Source of the DNA: an uncultured Eubacteriales bacterium
Lineage (GTDB): Bacteria; Bacillota; Clostridia; Lachnospirales; Lachnospiraceae
DNA length: 64,000 nt
NCBI GenBank assembly: GCA_900315305.1
Contig: OMYS01000004.1
Span: 124,001-188,000 of the forward strand
Direction of reading: 5' to 3'
A model generated the notes under the pieces. It ran no database searches. It was not told the origin of the DNA and was given only the letters and a program-made list of their open reading frames with translations. Below, piece after piece: positions 42,646 through 51,898 of this stretch (positions within the stretch are counted from its first letter, which is position 1; every line of letters begins with the position of its first letter). The position numbers and the translations under genes are program-made.

Positions 42646-45504
42646 ATGGATACTAAGAAATATATAAAGATCAGAGGCGCAAATGAAAACAATCTGAAGC
42701 ACCTCGATGTCGACATCCCGCGGAACGAGCTCGTCGTCCTGACCGGTCTCTCCGGGTCGGGCAAGAGCTCTCTTGCGTTCGACACGATCTACGCGGAGGG
42801 GCAGCGGAGATACATGGAGTCACTGTCGTCCTACGCGCGCCAGTTCCTCGGCCAGATGGAGAAGCCCGATGTGGAGAGCATCGAGGGCCTTCCGCCGGCC
42901 ATCTCCATCGATCAGAAGACGACGAACAGAAACCCGCGCTCGACGGTGGGAACTGTCACCGAGATCTATGACTACATGCGTCTTCTCTACGCGCGGATCG
43001 GTATTCCGCACTGCCCGAACTGCGGGAGAGAGATCAAGAAGCAGAGCGTCGATCAGATGGTCGATCAGATCATGGCGCTGCCGGAGCGGCAGAAAATCCA
43101 GCTGCTCGCGCCGGTTGTCCGCGGGCGCAAGGGCCGCCACGAGAAGGTCTTCGAGTCCGCGAAGCGAAGCGGCTTCGTCCGCGTGCGGGTCGACGGAAAT
43201 ATGTATGATCTCTCGGAGACGATTGAGCTCGACAAGAACCAGAAGCACAATGTCGAGATTGTGGTCGACCGTCTGATTGTGAAGCCGGGAATCGAGAAGC
43301 GCCTGACCGATTCGATCGAGACCGTTCTGGGCCTTACGAACGGCCTTCTGTATGTCGACACGATGGACGGACAGATGCTCACCTTGAGCTCGAGCTTTTC
43401 GTGCCCGGACTGCGGGATCAGCATCGATGAGATCGAGCCGCGGAGCTTTTCATTTAACAATCCGTTCGGCGCGTGCCCGGAGTGCTCCGGTCTCGGCTAC
43501 AAGATGGAGTTCGATCCGGAGCTCATCATTCCGGACCGGACGCTCTCGCTGAACGAGGGGGCGATCAAGGTCACGGGCTGGCAGAGCTCCGGTGACCGGA
43601 AGAGCTTCTCTCACTGCCTGCTTGAGGCGCTCGCGGCCGAGTACGGCTTCAGTCTTGACACGCCGTATGGAAAGCTTCCGGCCGCTGTCCGGAAAATGCT
43701 GATCTACGGGACGAACGGCCGCGAGGTCACCGTGCACTACGAGGGTCAGCGCGGCGTGGGCGACTATCCGGTCGCCTTTGAGGGTCTCCTTAAAAATACA
43801 GAGCGGAGATACCGCGAGACGTACTCCGACAGCGCGAAGGCGGAGTACGAGAAGTTCATGAGAATTTCGCCCTGCGCGGTCTGCAAGGGACAGCGCCTCA
43901 AGCCGTCGTCGCTCGCGGTCACAGTCGGCGGAAAGAATATTATGGAGATGACGAATCTGTCTGTGGCGAAGCTCCTGAAATTCCTGGACAGGCTGAAGCT
44001 CACGAAGCACCAGGAGGCAATCGGCCACCAGATTCTGAAGGAGATCCGCGCGCGCGTGCAGTTCCTGAATGACGTCGGCCTCGACTACCTGACGCTGAGC
44101 CGGGCGGCCGCGACCCTCTCCGGCGGAGAGGCGCAGCGGATCCGCCTTGCGACGCAGATCGGCTCCGGACTTGTCGGCGTCGCGTACATCCTCGATGAGC
44201 CGAGCATCGGCCTCCATCAGAGAGACAACGACAAGCTGCTCGCGACGCTGAAGAACCTCAGGGATATGGGAAACTCCGTGATTGTCGTCGAGCACGACGA
44301 GGACACGATCCGTGCGGCGGACTGTGTGGTCGATATCGGGCCCGGCGCGGGCGAGCACGGCGGACAGCTGGTCGCGATCGGGACGGCGGAGGACATCATG
44401 AAATGTCCTGAGTCCGTCACGGGCCAGTACCTGAGCGGAAAGCGGTTTATTCCGGTCCCGGAGACGAGAAGAAAGCCGAAGGACTGGCTGAAGATCCGCG
44501 GGGCGGCCGCAAACAATCTGAAGAACATTGATGTGGACGTGCCGCTCGGTGTGTTCACGTGTGTGACCGGCGTATCCGGATCGGGCAAGAGCTCTCTCGT
44601 CAACGAGGTCCTGTGCAAGCGCCTCTCAAGAGACCTCAATCATTCCCTGGACGTCCCCGGAAAATGCAGGAACATCTACGGGATCGACAAGCTGGACAAG
44701 GTCATCAATATCGATCAGAGCCCGATCGGCAGAACCCCCAGGTCCAATCCGGCGACCTACACCGGCGTCTTCGACATGATCCGCGATCTGTTCGCGTCGA
44801 CGACCGACGCGAAGATGCGCGGCTACAAGAAGGGACGGTTTTCATTTAATGTGAAGGGCGGGCGCTGCGAGACCTGTCAGGGAGACGGAATCATCAAGAT
44901 TGAGATGCATTTCCTTCCGGACGTCTATGTGCCCTGCGAGGTCTGCAAGGGCCGTCGGTACAACCGGGAGACGCTGGAGGTGAAGTACAGAGGAAAGAAT
45001 ATTTCGGATGTGCTGCAGATGACAGTGGAGGAGGCACTCACGTTCTTCGACAAGGTCCCGCGCATCCGGAACAAGATCCAGACGCTCTACGACGTCGGTC
45101 TCGGCTATATCCGTCTGGGACAGCCCTCCACGGAGCTCTCCGGAGGCGAGGCGCAGCGGATCAAGCTGGCGGCGGAGCTCTCGAAGCGGTCGACGGGAAG
45201 AACGATCTATATCCTGGACGAGCCGACGACGGGACTTCATTTTGCGGACGTCCACAAGCTGATTGAGATCCTGCAGCGCCTGACGGACATGGGCAATACG
45301 CTTGTCGTCATCGAGCACAATCTCGATGTCATCAAGACGGCGGATTATATTATTGATCTCGGGCCTGAGGGCGGAGACCGCGGAGGAACGGTCGTCGCAC
45401 ACGGGACACCGGAGGAAATTACAGAGGTACCGGAGAGCTACACAGGGAAGTATGTGAAGCAGTTTCTTGACAAGGCGAAGCGAATCAGGGAGGAGAACGC
45501 GTAA
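42646..45504 (+). CDS. uvrA: Excinuclease ABC subunit A
   Basis: 952 residues. Two ABC modules: Walker [19 protein letters not shown] near the N-terminus and [13 protein letters not shown] near residue 645, with signatures [19 protein letters not shown] and [19 protein letters not shown]. Zinc-binding CPDCG..CPECSG and the [17 protein letters not shown] fingers are intact. UvrA detects bulky DNA lesions and loads UvrB. The uvrB gene is not adjacent here. The last base of the stop codon is the first base of the next gene. Confidence 0.97.
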   Translation: MDTKKYIKIRGANENNLKHLDVDIPRNELVVLTGLSGSGKSSLAFDTIYAEGQRRYMESLSSYARQFLGQMEKPDVESIEGLPPAISIDQKTTNRNPRSTVGTVTEIYDYMRLLYARIGIPHCPNCGREIKKQSVDQMVDQIMALPERQKIQLLAPVVRGRKGRHEKVFESAKRSGFVRVRVDGNMYDLSETIELDKNQKHNVEIVVDRLIVKPGIEKRLTDSIETVLGLTNGLLYVDTMDGQMLTLSSSFSCPDCGISIDEIEPRSFSFNNPFGACPECSGLGYKMEFDPELIIPDRTLSLNEGAIKVTGWQSSGDRKSFSHCLLEALAAEYGFSLDTPYGKLPAAVRKMLIYGTNGREVTVHYEGQRGVGDYPVAFEGLLKNTERRYRETYSDSAKAEYEKFMRISPCAVCKGQRLKPSSLAVTVGGKNIMEMTNLSVAKLLKFLDRLKLTKHQEAIGHQILKEIRARVQFLNDVGLDYLTLSRAAATLSGGEAQRIRLATQIGSGLVGVAYILDEPSIGLHQRDNDKLLATLKNLRDMGNSVIVVEHDEDTIRAADCVVDIGPGAGEHGGQLVAIGTAEDIMKCPESVTGQYLSGKRFIPVPETRRKPKDWLKIRGAAANNLKNIDVDVPLGVFTCVTGVSGSGKSSLVNEVLCKRLSRDLNHSLDVPGKCRNIYGIDKLDKVINIDQSPIGRTPRSNPATYTGVFDMIRDLFASTTDAKMRGYKKGRFSFNVKGGRCETCQGDGIIKIEMHFLPDVYVPCEVCKGRRYNRETLEVKYRGKNISDVLQMTVEEALTFFDKVPRIRNKIQTLYDVGLGYIRLGQPSTELSGGEAQRIKLAAELSKRSTGRTIYILDEPTTGLHFADVHKLIEILQRLTDMGNTLVVIEHNLDVIKTADYIIDLGPEGGDRGGTVVAHGTPEEITEVPESYTGKYVKQFLDKAKRIREENA

Positions 45505-46502
45505 TGGCATTTACAGATATCGCAATCGATCTCGGCACGTCGAATGTTGTCGTGTGGACAAAGAGCAAGGGCGTCACGATTCATGAGCCGACTATTGTCG
45601 CGTATGACAAGGAGGCGGACAAGCTGCTCGCGTACGGCGAGGAAGCAAAGCAGCTCGTTGCAAGGACACAGGGCAATGTCGTGGCCATCCGGCCTCTGAA
45701 GGCCGGAACTATTTCCGACTACAATGTCACGGAGAAGATTCTCGGCCACTATATGCAGCTCGCGATGGGACCGCATATTTTCCGGAAGCCGATGGTCAGT
45801 CTGTGCATCCCGTCCGGGGCGACCCGCGTGGAGCGGCGCGCCGTCGAGGAGGCCGCCTATCAGTCGGGGGCGCGCGATGTGACCATCGTTGACGCGACAG
45901 TTGCCGCGGCGATCGGAGCGGGCATCGACATCACAAAGCCGGTCGGGAATCTGATCGCTGACATCGGCGGCGGGACAACGGACATCGCGGTGCTCTCACT
46001 TGGCTCGCCTGTCATTTCCCAGACGGTGAAGGTCGGCGGGGACCACTTCAATGAGCTGATCGCCCGGCTTCTGCGCCGCGACCACAGCCTGTTCATCGGA
46101 GAGGATACGGCGGAGGCGGTCAAGCTGAAGATCGGGACCGCGTTCAGAAGACCGAAGATGGAGACCATGCAGGTGAGCGGAAGAAACGTCATGACGGGTC
46201 TTCCGAAGACTGTGTCCGTCAACTCCGAGGAGGTGCGGGAGGCGCTTCTTGAGGCGACGACACAGATTGTCGATGCCGTTCACGCGGTGCTCGAGAAGAC
46301 ACCGCCGGAACTGGCGGCGGACATCACGGGACGCGGCATTGTCCTTACGGGCGGCGGCGCTCTTCTTGACGGCATGACAGAGCTGATTGAGGAGAAGACC
46401 GGCATCAATGTCGTTGTCGCGGAGAACCCGTCCGACTGCGTGGCGATCGGCACAGGTATGTACAATGAGCTGATGGACAAACTCGGAAGAATGGAGTACT
46501 GA
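45504..46502 (+). CDS. mreB: MreB/Mbl-family actin-like protein
   Basis: 332 residues. Actin-fold nucleotide motifs: phosphate 1 AIDLGTSNVVVWTKSKGV, phosphate 2 NLIADIGGGTTDIAVLSLG, adenosine motif GIVLTGGGALLDGM. CIPSGATRVERRAVEEAAYQ and VGGDHFNELI are diagnostic of MreB. It polymerises under the membrane and guides cell-wall synthesis in rods. The gene is not next to mreC/mreD but lies between uvrA and recD2, so it may be a secondary paralogue (Mbl-like); the paralogue cannot be fixed from one window. Confidence 0.9.
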   Translation: MAFTDIAIDLGTSNVVVWTKSKGVTIHEPTIVAYDKEADKLLAYGEEAKQLVARTQGNVVAIRPLKAGTISDYNVTEKILGHYMQLAMGPHIFRKPMVSLCIPSGATRVERRAVEEAAYQSGARDVTIVDATVAAAIGAGIDITKPVGNLIADIGGGTTDIAVLSLGSPVISQTVKVGGDHFNELIARLLRRDHSLFIGEDTAEAVKLKIGTAFRRPKMETMQVSGRNVMTGLPKTVSVNSEEVREALLEATTQIVDAVHAVLEKTPPELAADITGRGIVLTGGGALLDGMTELIEEKTGINVVVAENPSDCVAIGTGMYNELMDKLGRMEY

Positions 46503-46510
46503 CGGGCAGA

Positions 46511-48766
46511 ATGGAAGAGAGCGTCACAGGAATCGTAGAGCATGTCATTTACCGGAACGAGGACAATGGATATACGGTCTTTACGATGACGGGCGGCGGC
46601 AGAGAGCTGACCGTTGTGGGAACGTTCGAGCGTCTGAATGAAGGGGAGAGCATCGAGGTCTTCGGGAGATACACGGAGCATGCCGCCTATGGCAGACAGC
46701 TGCGCGCGGACCGGTACGAGGTGCGTGTCCCCGAGACGGCGGAGGCGATCGAGCGCTATCTCGGGTCCGGCGCAATCAAGGGAATCGGACAGGCTCTCGC
46801 AGCCAGAATCGTGAAGAAATTCGGCGATGATACGCTCCGGATCATTGAAAATGAGCCGGAGCGGCTCGCGGAGGTTCGGGGCATCAGCGAGCGAGGCGCG
46901 AGGGAGATCGGTGCCCGCGCGGCCAGTCAGGCGGGCATGCGGAAGGCCATGATCTTCCTGGGCAATTACGGGATATCACTGTCTCTCGGCGTCCGGATCT
47001 ACAAGACATACGGTGAGGAGATGTACAATATTCTCCGGGACAATCCCTACCGCATGGCGGAGGATATAGACGGCGTGGGCTTTCTTACGGCAGACCGGAT
47101 TGCGGCGGCCATCGGAATCGATCCGGACTCCGAGTACAGAATCAGAAGCGGTCTCCTCTATGTCCTTTCCAATGCCGCGGCCGACGGCAGCGTCTATCTG
47201 CCGGAGGACATTCTGCTCAGCCGGGCGGCGTCGCTCCTTGGCACAGACAAGGAGGCCGCCGGACACGCGCTTCTTTCGCTTGCGGTCGACCGCAAGGTTG
47301 TCATCAGAAATAAAAAGGCTTCGGCCAGGCAGCCGCAGGAAAATGAAGAGCACATCGTCTACTCGGCAGGCTACTACCAGATGGAGCTCAGCACGGCCCG
47401 CATGCTGCTCGATCTGAACGTAAGGAGCGGCGAGTCGGAGGACAAAATCGAGGCGGGACTTGCAAAGCTCGAGGAGAGCGGGGACATTCATCTTGAGCCG
47501 GAGCAGCAGGAGGCTGTACGGCAGGCGGCCAGGAACGGAATTCTGATTCTGACCGGCGGACCGGGTACCGGTAAGACGACGACCATCAATGAGATCATTC
47601 ATTATTTCCGGCTGCAGAAGAAGAGCGTCGTTCTGGCGGCCCCGACGGGGCGCGCCGCGAAGCGCATGACAGAGGCGACCGGATATGAAGCCTCCACTAT
47701 TCACAGACTTCTTGAGGTCTCCTCCGGTGCGGAGGAGGAGCGCACACAGGTGCGCTTCGAGAGAAATGCAGAGAACCCGATCGAGGGAGACGTCATCATT
47801 ATCGATGAGATGTCCATGGTGGATATCTTTCTCATGCATGCCCTGCTGGAGGCTGTTCCGCGCGGAACGCGTCTGATTCTGGTTGGCGATGTGGACCAGC
47901 TGCCGTCAGTCGGAGCGGGAGCTGTGCTGCGGGACATTATCCGTTCAAAAGCCTTTCCGTGCATCACGCTGACGCGGATCTTCCGGCAGGCCACGTCATC
48001 TGATATCGTCGTCAACGCGCACAGGATTAACCGCGGCGAGCAGATTCCGCTCGGCAACAGGAGCCGCGATTTCTTCTTTCTTGAGAGAAATGATCCCAAT
48101 CTTCTGATCAGCAATATCATCGAGCTTGTCAGAGACAAGCTTCCCCCATACGTACACGCGAAGCCCTTTGATATTCAGGTCCTTTCTCCGACGAGGAAGG
48201 GATCGGTCGGTGTTGAGCGTCTGAACAGCATTCTGCAGCAGTACCTCAATCCGCCGTCTGAAGGCAGGAAGGAGAAGGAATACGGAGACCGCGTGTTCCG
48301 CGAGGGCGACAAGGTGATGCAGACAAGGAACAACTATCAGCTGGAGTGGGAGATCCGGGGAAAATACGGTATTCCGTCGTCGGAGGGGACAGGCATTTTT
48401 AACGGTGACATGGGAGTCATTCAATCGATTGATGAATTTTCGAAGACCATGGAGGTTGTTTTTGATGACGGGAGAACGGTCGACTATCCGTTCTCGGACC
48501 TCGATGACCTGGAGCATTCCTACGCAGTTACCATCCACAAGTCGCAGGGCAGCGAATACCCTGCCGTCATTCTGCCTCTGCTCGGCGGGCCGAAGATGCT
48601 GATGACGAGGAACCTGCTGTACACGGCCGTGACACGGGCGAAATCCTGTGTCGTGATTCTCGGCCTGCGCAGGGTCGTCGAAGAGATGATCGGCAATGAG
48701 TCTGAGCAGCAACGCTACACGTCTCTGAATGAGAGAATCGAGGAACTTTGCGGACTGGAGGAATAA
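46511..48766 (+). CDS. recD2: RecD2-type SF1B DNA helicase
   Basis: 751 residues. It has the RecD2 N-terminal region with OB-like start (VTGIVEHVIYRNEDNGYTVF) and helix-hairpin-helix repeats (IKGIGQALAARIVKKFGDDT), then the helicase core: Walker A LTGGPGTGKTTTINEI, motif Ia APTGRAAKRM, Walker B IIDEMSMVD, motif III LVGDVDQLPSVGAG, and motif VI YTAVTRAKSCVVI. RecD2 occurs without RecBC and acts in replication-fork and mismatch repair in Firmicutes. It overlaps the comF reading frame by 19 nt. Confidence 0.95.
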   Translation: MEESVTGIVEHVIYRNEDNGYTVFTMTGGGRELTVVGTFERLNEGESIEVFGRYTEHAAYGRQLRADRYEVRVPETAEAIERYLGSGAIKGIGQALAARIVKKFGDDTLRIIENEPERLAEVRGISERGAREIGARAASQAGMRKAMIFLGNYGISLSLGVRIYKTYGEEMYNILRDNPYRMAEDIDGVGFLTADRIAAAIGIDPDSEYRIRSGLLYVLSNAAADGSVYLPEDILLSRAASLLGTDKEAAGHALLSLAVDRKVVIRNKKASARQPQENEEHIVYSAGYYQMELSTARMLLDLNVRSGESEDKIEAGLAKLEESGDIHLEPEQQEAVRQAARNGILILTGGPGTGKTTTINEIIHYFRLQKKSVVLAAPTGRAAKRMTEATGYEASTIHRLLEVSSGAEEERTQVRFERNAENPIEGDVIIIDEMSMVDIFLMHALLEAVPRGTRLILVGDVDQLPSVGAGAVLRDIIRSKAFPCITLTRIFRQATSSDIVVNAHRINRGEQIPLGNRSRDFFFLERNDPNLLISNIIELVRDKLPPYVHAKPFDIQVLSPTRKGSVGVERLNSILQQYLNPPSEGRKEKEYGDRVFREGDKVMQTRNNYQLEWEIRGKYGIPSSEGTGIFNGDMGVIQSIDEFSKTMEVVFDDGRTVDYPFSDLDDLEHSYAVTIHKSQGSEYPAVILPLLGGPKMLMTRNLLYTAVTRAKSCVVILGLRRVVEEMIGNESEQQRYTSLNERIEELCGLEE

Positions 48767-49485
48767 AACATATCCCGAAGCTTGCGGTCGATCTTTTATA
48801 TCCGGCGAGGTGCCCGTTCTGTCAGGATATCGCTCCGTGGGGAACGGACATCTGCCCGGAGTGCAGGGCACAGCTTCCTGTCATTTCGTCGGGGCGCTGC
48901 ATTCGCTGCGGGAAGCCTGTCGAGGACGGAGACATTTACTGCAGGGAATGCGGAAATGGCGGGCATCTCTTTGACGAGGGACTCGGCATTTATCCGTATA
49001 CAGGCGTGTGGAGGACTGCCATCTCGGGTCTTAAGTACAAGGGGCGGAAGGAGTACGGCAGAACCTTCGGGCGTCTGATCTTTGAAAATGCGGCCGGCCG
49101 GCTTGACTGCTGGAGACCGCAGGTCATTGTGCCTGTCCCGGTCCACCGCGCGCGCCTTGCCGCACGCGGCTACAACCAGGCGGAGGTTATCGCCCGTGAG
49201 GTATCGATAAAAAGCCGAATTCCGCTTCGCGCGGACGGCCTTGTCAGGACGGGCGAGACGCTGGCCATGAAGAACCTGGGGCGGGCGGAGCGCTTTGAAA
49301 ACCTGCGGGGCGTGCTTGCCGTATCGCCGGACTTTCGTGTCCCGGACAGGGTCCTTCTGATCGATGATATTTACACGACGGGCGCCACACTGGACGCCTG
49401 CTCTGCCGTTTTAAAGGAGGCCGGGGCAGACCGCGTGTACTTTCTCACGGTTTGCACCGGTGGTGGTTTTATGGTACAATACTAA
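48748..49485 (+). CDS. comF: ComF-family phosphoribosyltransferase-like protein
   Basis: No ATG is available. The frame opens at TTG 48748 inside recD2, weakly supported by GAGG 4 nt upstream; alternatively a non-standard ATC at 48772 sits 10 nt after a strong GGAGG (48757). Homology begins around LAVDLLYPARCPFC. About 237-245 residues: an N-terminal zinc-ribbon pair (CPFC, CPEC, CIRC, CREC) and a C-terminal PRTase domain with VPVPVHRARLAARGYNQAE and the PRPP loop VLLIDDIYTTGATLDAC. ComFC supports late steps of natural transformation; comEA and comEC are in this window too. Confidence 0.88.
   Translation: MRTGGIKHIPKLAVDLLYPARCPFCQDIAPWGTDICPECRAQLPVISSGRCIRCGKPVEDGDIYCRECGNGGHLFDEGLGIYPYTGVWRTAISGLKYKGRKEYGRTFGRLIFENAAGRLDCWRPQVIVPVPVHRARLAARGYNQAEVIAREVSIKSRIPLRADGLVRTGETLAMKNLGRAERFENLRGVLAVSPDFRVPDRVLLIDDIYTTGATLDACSAVLKEAGADRVYFLTVCTGGGFMVQY
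49452..49480 (+). promoter_or_regulatory. Promoter inside the comF 3' end, for the membrane-protein/cdaA operon
   Basis: TTGCAC (49452-49457), a 17-nt spacer, TACAAT (49475-49480), 57 nt before the next gene. Confidence 0.6.
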
Positions 49486-49537
49486 CGCTTTTATGGATCG
49501 TGAGCGGATCAAAAAAAGAGCTGAGAGGTGAACCCGG

Positions 49538-49963
49538 ATGGTGAATCCTATCCGTTTTGAACAGATGGCTTCGCTGGCAGGCTTTGAGTCGGGCAGGGAC
49601 GGAAAGCTGCTCAGAATTGCCAGGTACTATAAGTCGGACTACATAGCGGTGCAGATGATCAAGACCTTCTTTCTGACGACGATCGGTGTGGTCCTTGTCA
49701 TCGGGCTTTTCGCGGCCGGGAACATGAATATGATTCTTGATTCGGTGGATGACTGGAACCTCACGGCTGTCGCGGCGGTCCTTTTGATTGCCTACATTGT
49801 GATCATTGCGGTCTATCTGGCCGTTACGTATCTGACAGCCTCCCGCAGGTGGACTCGTGCGAGGAAGATTGCGGGAATTTATGAGAAGAAGCTCAGGGAG
49901 CTTGAGCTGACAGGAAGCAGCGAGGCTGTCCCTGCCGGAAAGACGAAGAGGAAGGGATCATGA
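49538..49963 (+). CDS. Uncharacterised two-span membrane protein
   Basis: 141 residues after GAGAGG. A cytoplasmic-looking N-terminus is followed by two hydrophobic spans (IKTFFLTTIGVVLVIGLFA and LTAVAAVLLIAYIVIIAVYL) and a basic, coiled C-terminus. No family recognised. It overlaps the next gene by 4 nt (ATGA), and both lie upstream of cdaA-cdaR, suggesting one operon. Confidence 0.65.
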   Translation: MVNPIRFEQMASLAGFESGRDGKLLRIARYYKSDYIAVQMIKTFFLTTIGVVLVIGLFAAGNMNMILDSVDDWNLTAVAAVLLIAYIVIIAVYLAVTYLTASRRWTRARKIAGIYEKKLRELELTGSSEAVPAGKTKRKGS

Positions 49964-50967
49964 GCGGACTTGCTGAATTCGGGAAAAGAATGAAAATGTT
50001 CTATGCCAGATGGTCAGTGTATCTGGATATGCTGTTTAAGCTGGTTCTGGCGCTCGCGTCTTTTATCTGGATCAGGGCGATGACCGGCTACAGCTCACTG
50101 TTTTCGAACGTGTTCCTCATGCTGGTGCTTGCGATCCTCTGCATGGTGCTTCCGCTCACGGCCATACCGGTATTTGACGGCATTCTGATCGTGGGACAGG
50201 CCTTCAGCGTGGGTCTTGATGCCGGGGCCGTCGCGATTGCCCTGTATCTGGTGCTCCTTATTTTGTTTCTCCGCTTTGTGCCGGATGACGCGTGGGAGGT
50301 GGCTGCCATGCCTGTGCTCACGTGGATCGGTCTGCCGGTGCTTCTGCCGGTGTGGTGCGGGCTGAAGAGAAAGCCGTCCGCGCTTCTCGCTGTCGACTCG
50401 GGGCTTGTTCTGTACGGATTTGTCAGAGCACTTCACGCAAATGAAGAAAAGCTGACGGAGCTCGGTTCCTCCGCATATGCGTCGAGACTGAAGCTGATCA
50501 TCGGCGGTACATTTTCGGACAGAATGGTCGTGCTTATCCTCGCTGCGACAGCCGTGATCATCATGGTCTATTCTGTCCGGAATCTCTCGGCGGACAATGC
50601 ATTTCTGATTTCGGTTCCTTTCGGGGGTGCCGTCTATCTTGCGTTTATTCTTCTCGGAAATGCAGTTCTTCACACCGGGATGAATCTGGTCACAGGCATC
50701 ATCGGGACGGTGGCCGCGTGCCTTATTGCGGGAATTCTCGAGGCGATGGACACACCTCTTGATTATAAAAAGAGCGAGCATCTTCAGTTTGAGGATGATG
50801 AGTATTATTATTATGTGAAGGCAGTGCCGAAATTTGCCTCTGACAGCGACAAAGCGGCAACTGAGCCGGAGGAACTGATGCCAGGAGAGAAGAGAGCCGA
50901 TGACGGACCGGACAGGCATGATGTTGATTATGAGCAGAAGCTGGAGGATTCTCTGAAGAATCTCTGA
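49960..50967 (+). CDS. Uncharacterised polytopic membrane protein upstream of cdaA
   Basis: 335 residues. About eight hydrophobic spans between residues 20 and 265, for example LFKLVLALASFIWIRAM, VFLMLVLAILCMVLPLTAIP and GIIGTVAACLIAGILEAM. A cytoplasmic acidic C-terminal tail includes EDDEYYYYVKAVPKFA and a charged end. No known family recognised. The last 70 residues could interact with a partner. Position directly before the c-di-AMP synthase gene suggests a link to envelope or osmotic control (inference). Confidence 0.65.
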   Translation: MSGLAEFGKRMKMFYARWSVYLDMLFKLVLALASFIWIRAMTGYSSLFSNVFLMLVLAILCMVLPLTAIPVFDGILIVGQAFSVGLDAGAVAIALYLVLLILFLRFVPDDAWEVAAMPVLTWIGLPVLLPVWCGLKRKPSALLAVDSGLVLYGFVRALHANEEKLTELGSSAYASRLKLIIGGTFSDRMVVLILAATAVIIMVYSVRNLSADNAFLISVPFGGAVYLAFILLGNAVLHTGMNLVTGIIGTVAACLIAGILEAMDTPLDYKKSEHLQFEDDEYYYYVKAVPKFASDSDKAATEPEELMPGEKRADDGPDRHDVDYEQKLEDSLKNL

Positions 50968-51016
50968 GGCACTGTTTTGAAGAAAGGAGAGAAAGTCTCA
51001 GGAAGGGGTTAATAGC

Positions 51017-51898
51017 GTGTCCACAGTACTGGAAGAGGTCCGGACATGGATGCAGGGCCTTTATTTTCCGAAGATTCAGGTGATCGATGTCGTTCAGATC
51101 CTGATCCTTGCCTTTCTGCTGTATTTTTTTATGGCGTGGATTCAGCGCACGCGGGCGTACACCCTGATGAGGGGAATTCTTATCGTTGTTCTCTTCATGA
51201 TATTGGCGTATGTGTTCCAGATGTCTGCGATTCTCTGGATTGCGTCAAAGCTCGCCTCCGTTGCGCTGCTGGCGCTGGTTGTCATTTTTCAGCCGGAGCT
51301 GCGGAAGGCACTGGAATCTCTTGGAAATAAATCGCTCCTCTCGGGAGTCGTTCCGTTCGGGGCGTCGACAGCGGGTGAGGAGAGATTTTCTGACAGGACA
51401 ATTACGGAGATTGTCCGCGCTGTCAATGAGATGAGTGAGGTCCGAACTGGAGCGCTCATCGTGATCGAGCAGAACATTCTGCTCACGGAGTACATTAATA
51501 CAGGAATTAACCTTGATGCGGATATCTCATCGCAGCTCCTCGTCAATATCTTTGAGCACAACACGCCGCTGCACGACGGAGCTGTCATCATACGGGGAGA
51601 CCGGATTGTCTCGGCGACCTGTTATCTCCCGCTGTCTGACAATGCAAAGATCAGCAAGCGCTACGGGACCAGACACAGAGCCGGGCTCGGGATCAGTGAG
51701 GTGAGTGACTCTTTCACGATCATTGTCTCAGAGGAGACCGGACGGGTTTCGATCGCCTACATGGGCGTTCTGACCACAGGCGTGACGGCGAGCGGACTTC
51801 GCGAGCAGCTGCATGTCCTGCAGAAAAAGAGTGCCGGACGTGAACATCAGGAACACAAATTCAGAATCCGGAAAGGACGGAAGAAGAATGAGGGATAA
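51017..51898 (+). CDS. cdaA: Diadenylate cyclase CdaA
   Basis: 293 residues from a GTG start. Three N-terminal membrane spans (VVQILILAFLLYFFMAWI, LMRGILIVVLFMILAYVF, ILWIASKLASVALLALVVIF) precede the DAC domain. Catalytic motifs: ELRKALESLGNK, DGA in NTPLHDGAVIIRGDRI, and RHR in YGTRHRAGLGISEVSDS. It makes c-di-AMP from two ATP at the membrane, a messenger for turgor, potassium and cell-wall homeostasis. It overlaps cdaR by 11 nt, as expected for the regulatory pair. Confidence 0.96.
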   Translation: MSTVLEEVRTWMQGLYFPKIQVIDVVQILILAFLLYFFMAWIQRTRAYTLMRGILIVVLFMILAYVFQMSAILWIASKLASVALLALVVIFQPELRKALESLGNKSLLSGVVPFGASTAGEERFSDRTITEIVRAVNEMSEVRTGALIVIEQNILLTEYINTGINLDADISSQLLVNIFEHNTPLHDGAVIIRGDRIVSATCYLPLSDNAKISKRYGTRHRAGLGISEVSDSFTIIVSEETGRVSIAYMGVLTTGVTASGLREQLHVLQKKSAGREHQEHKFRIRKGRKKNEG

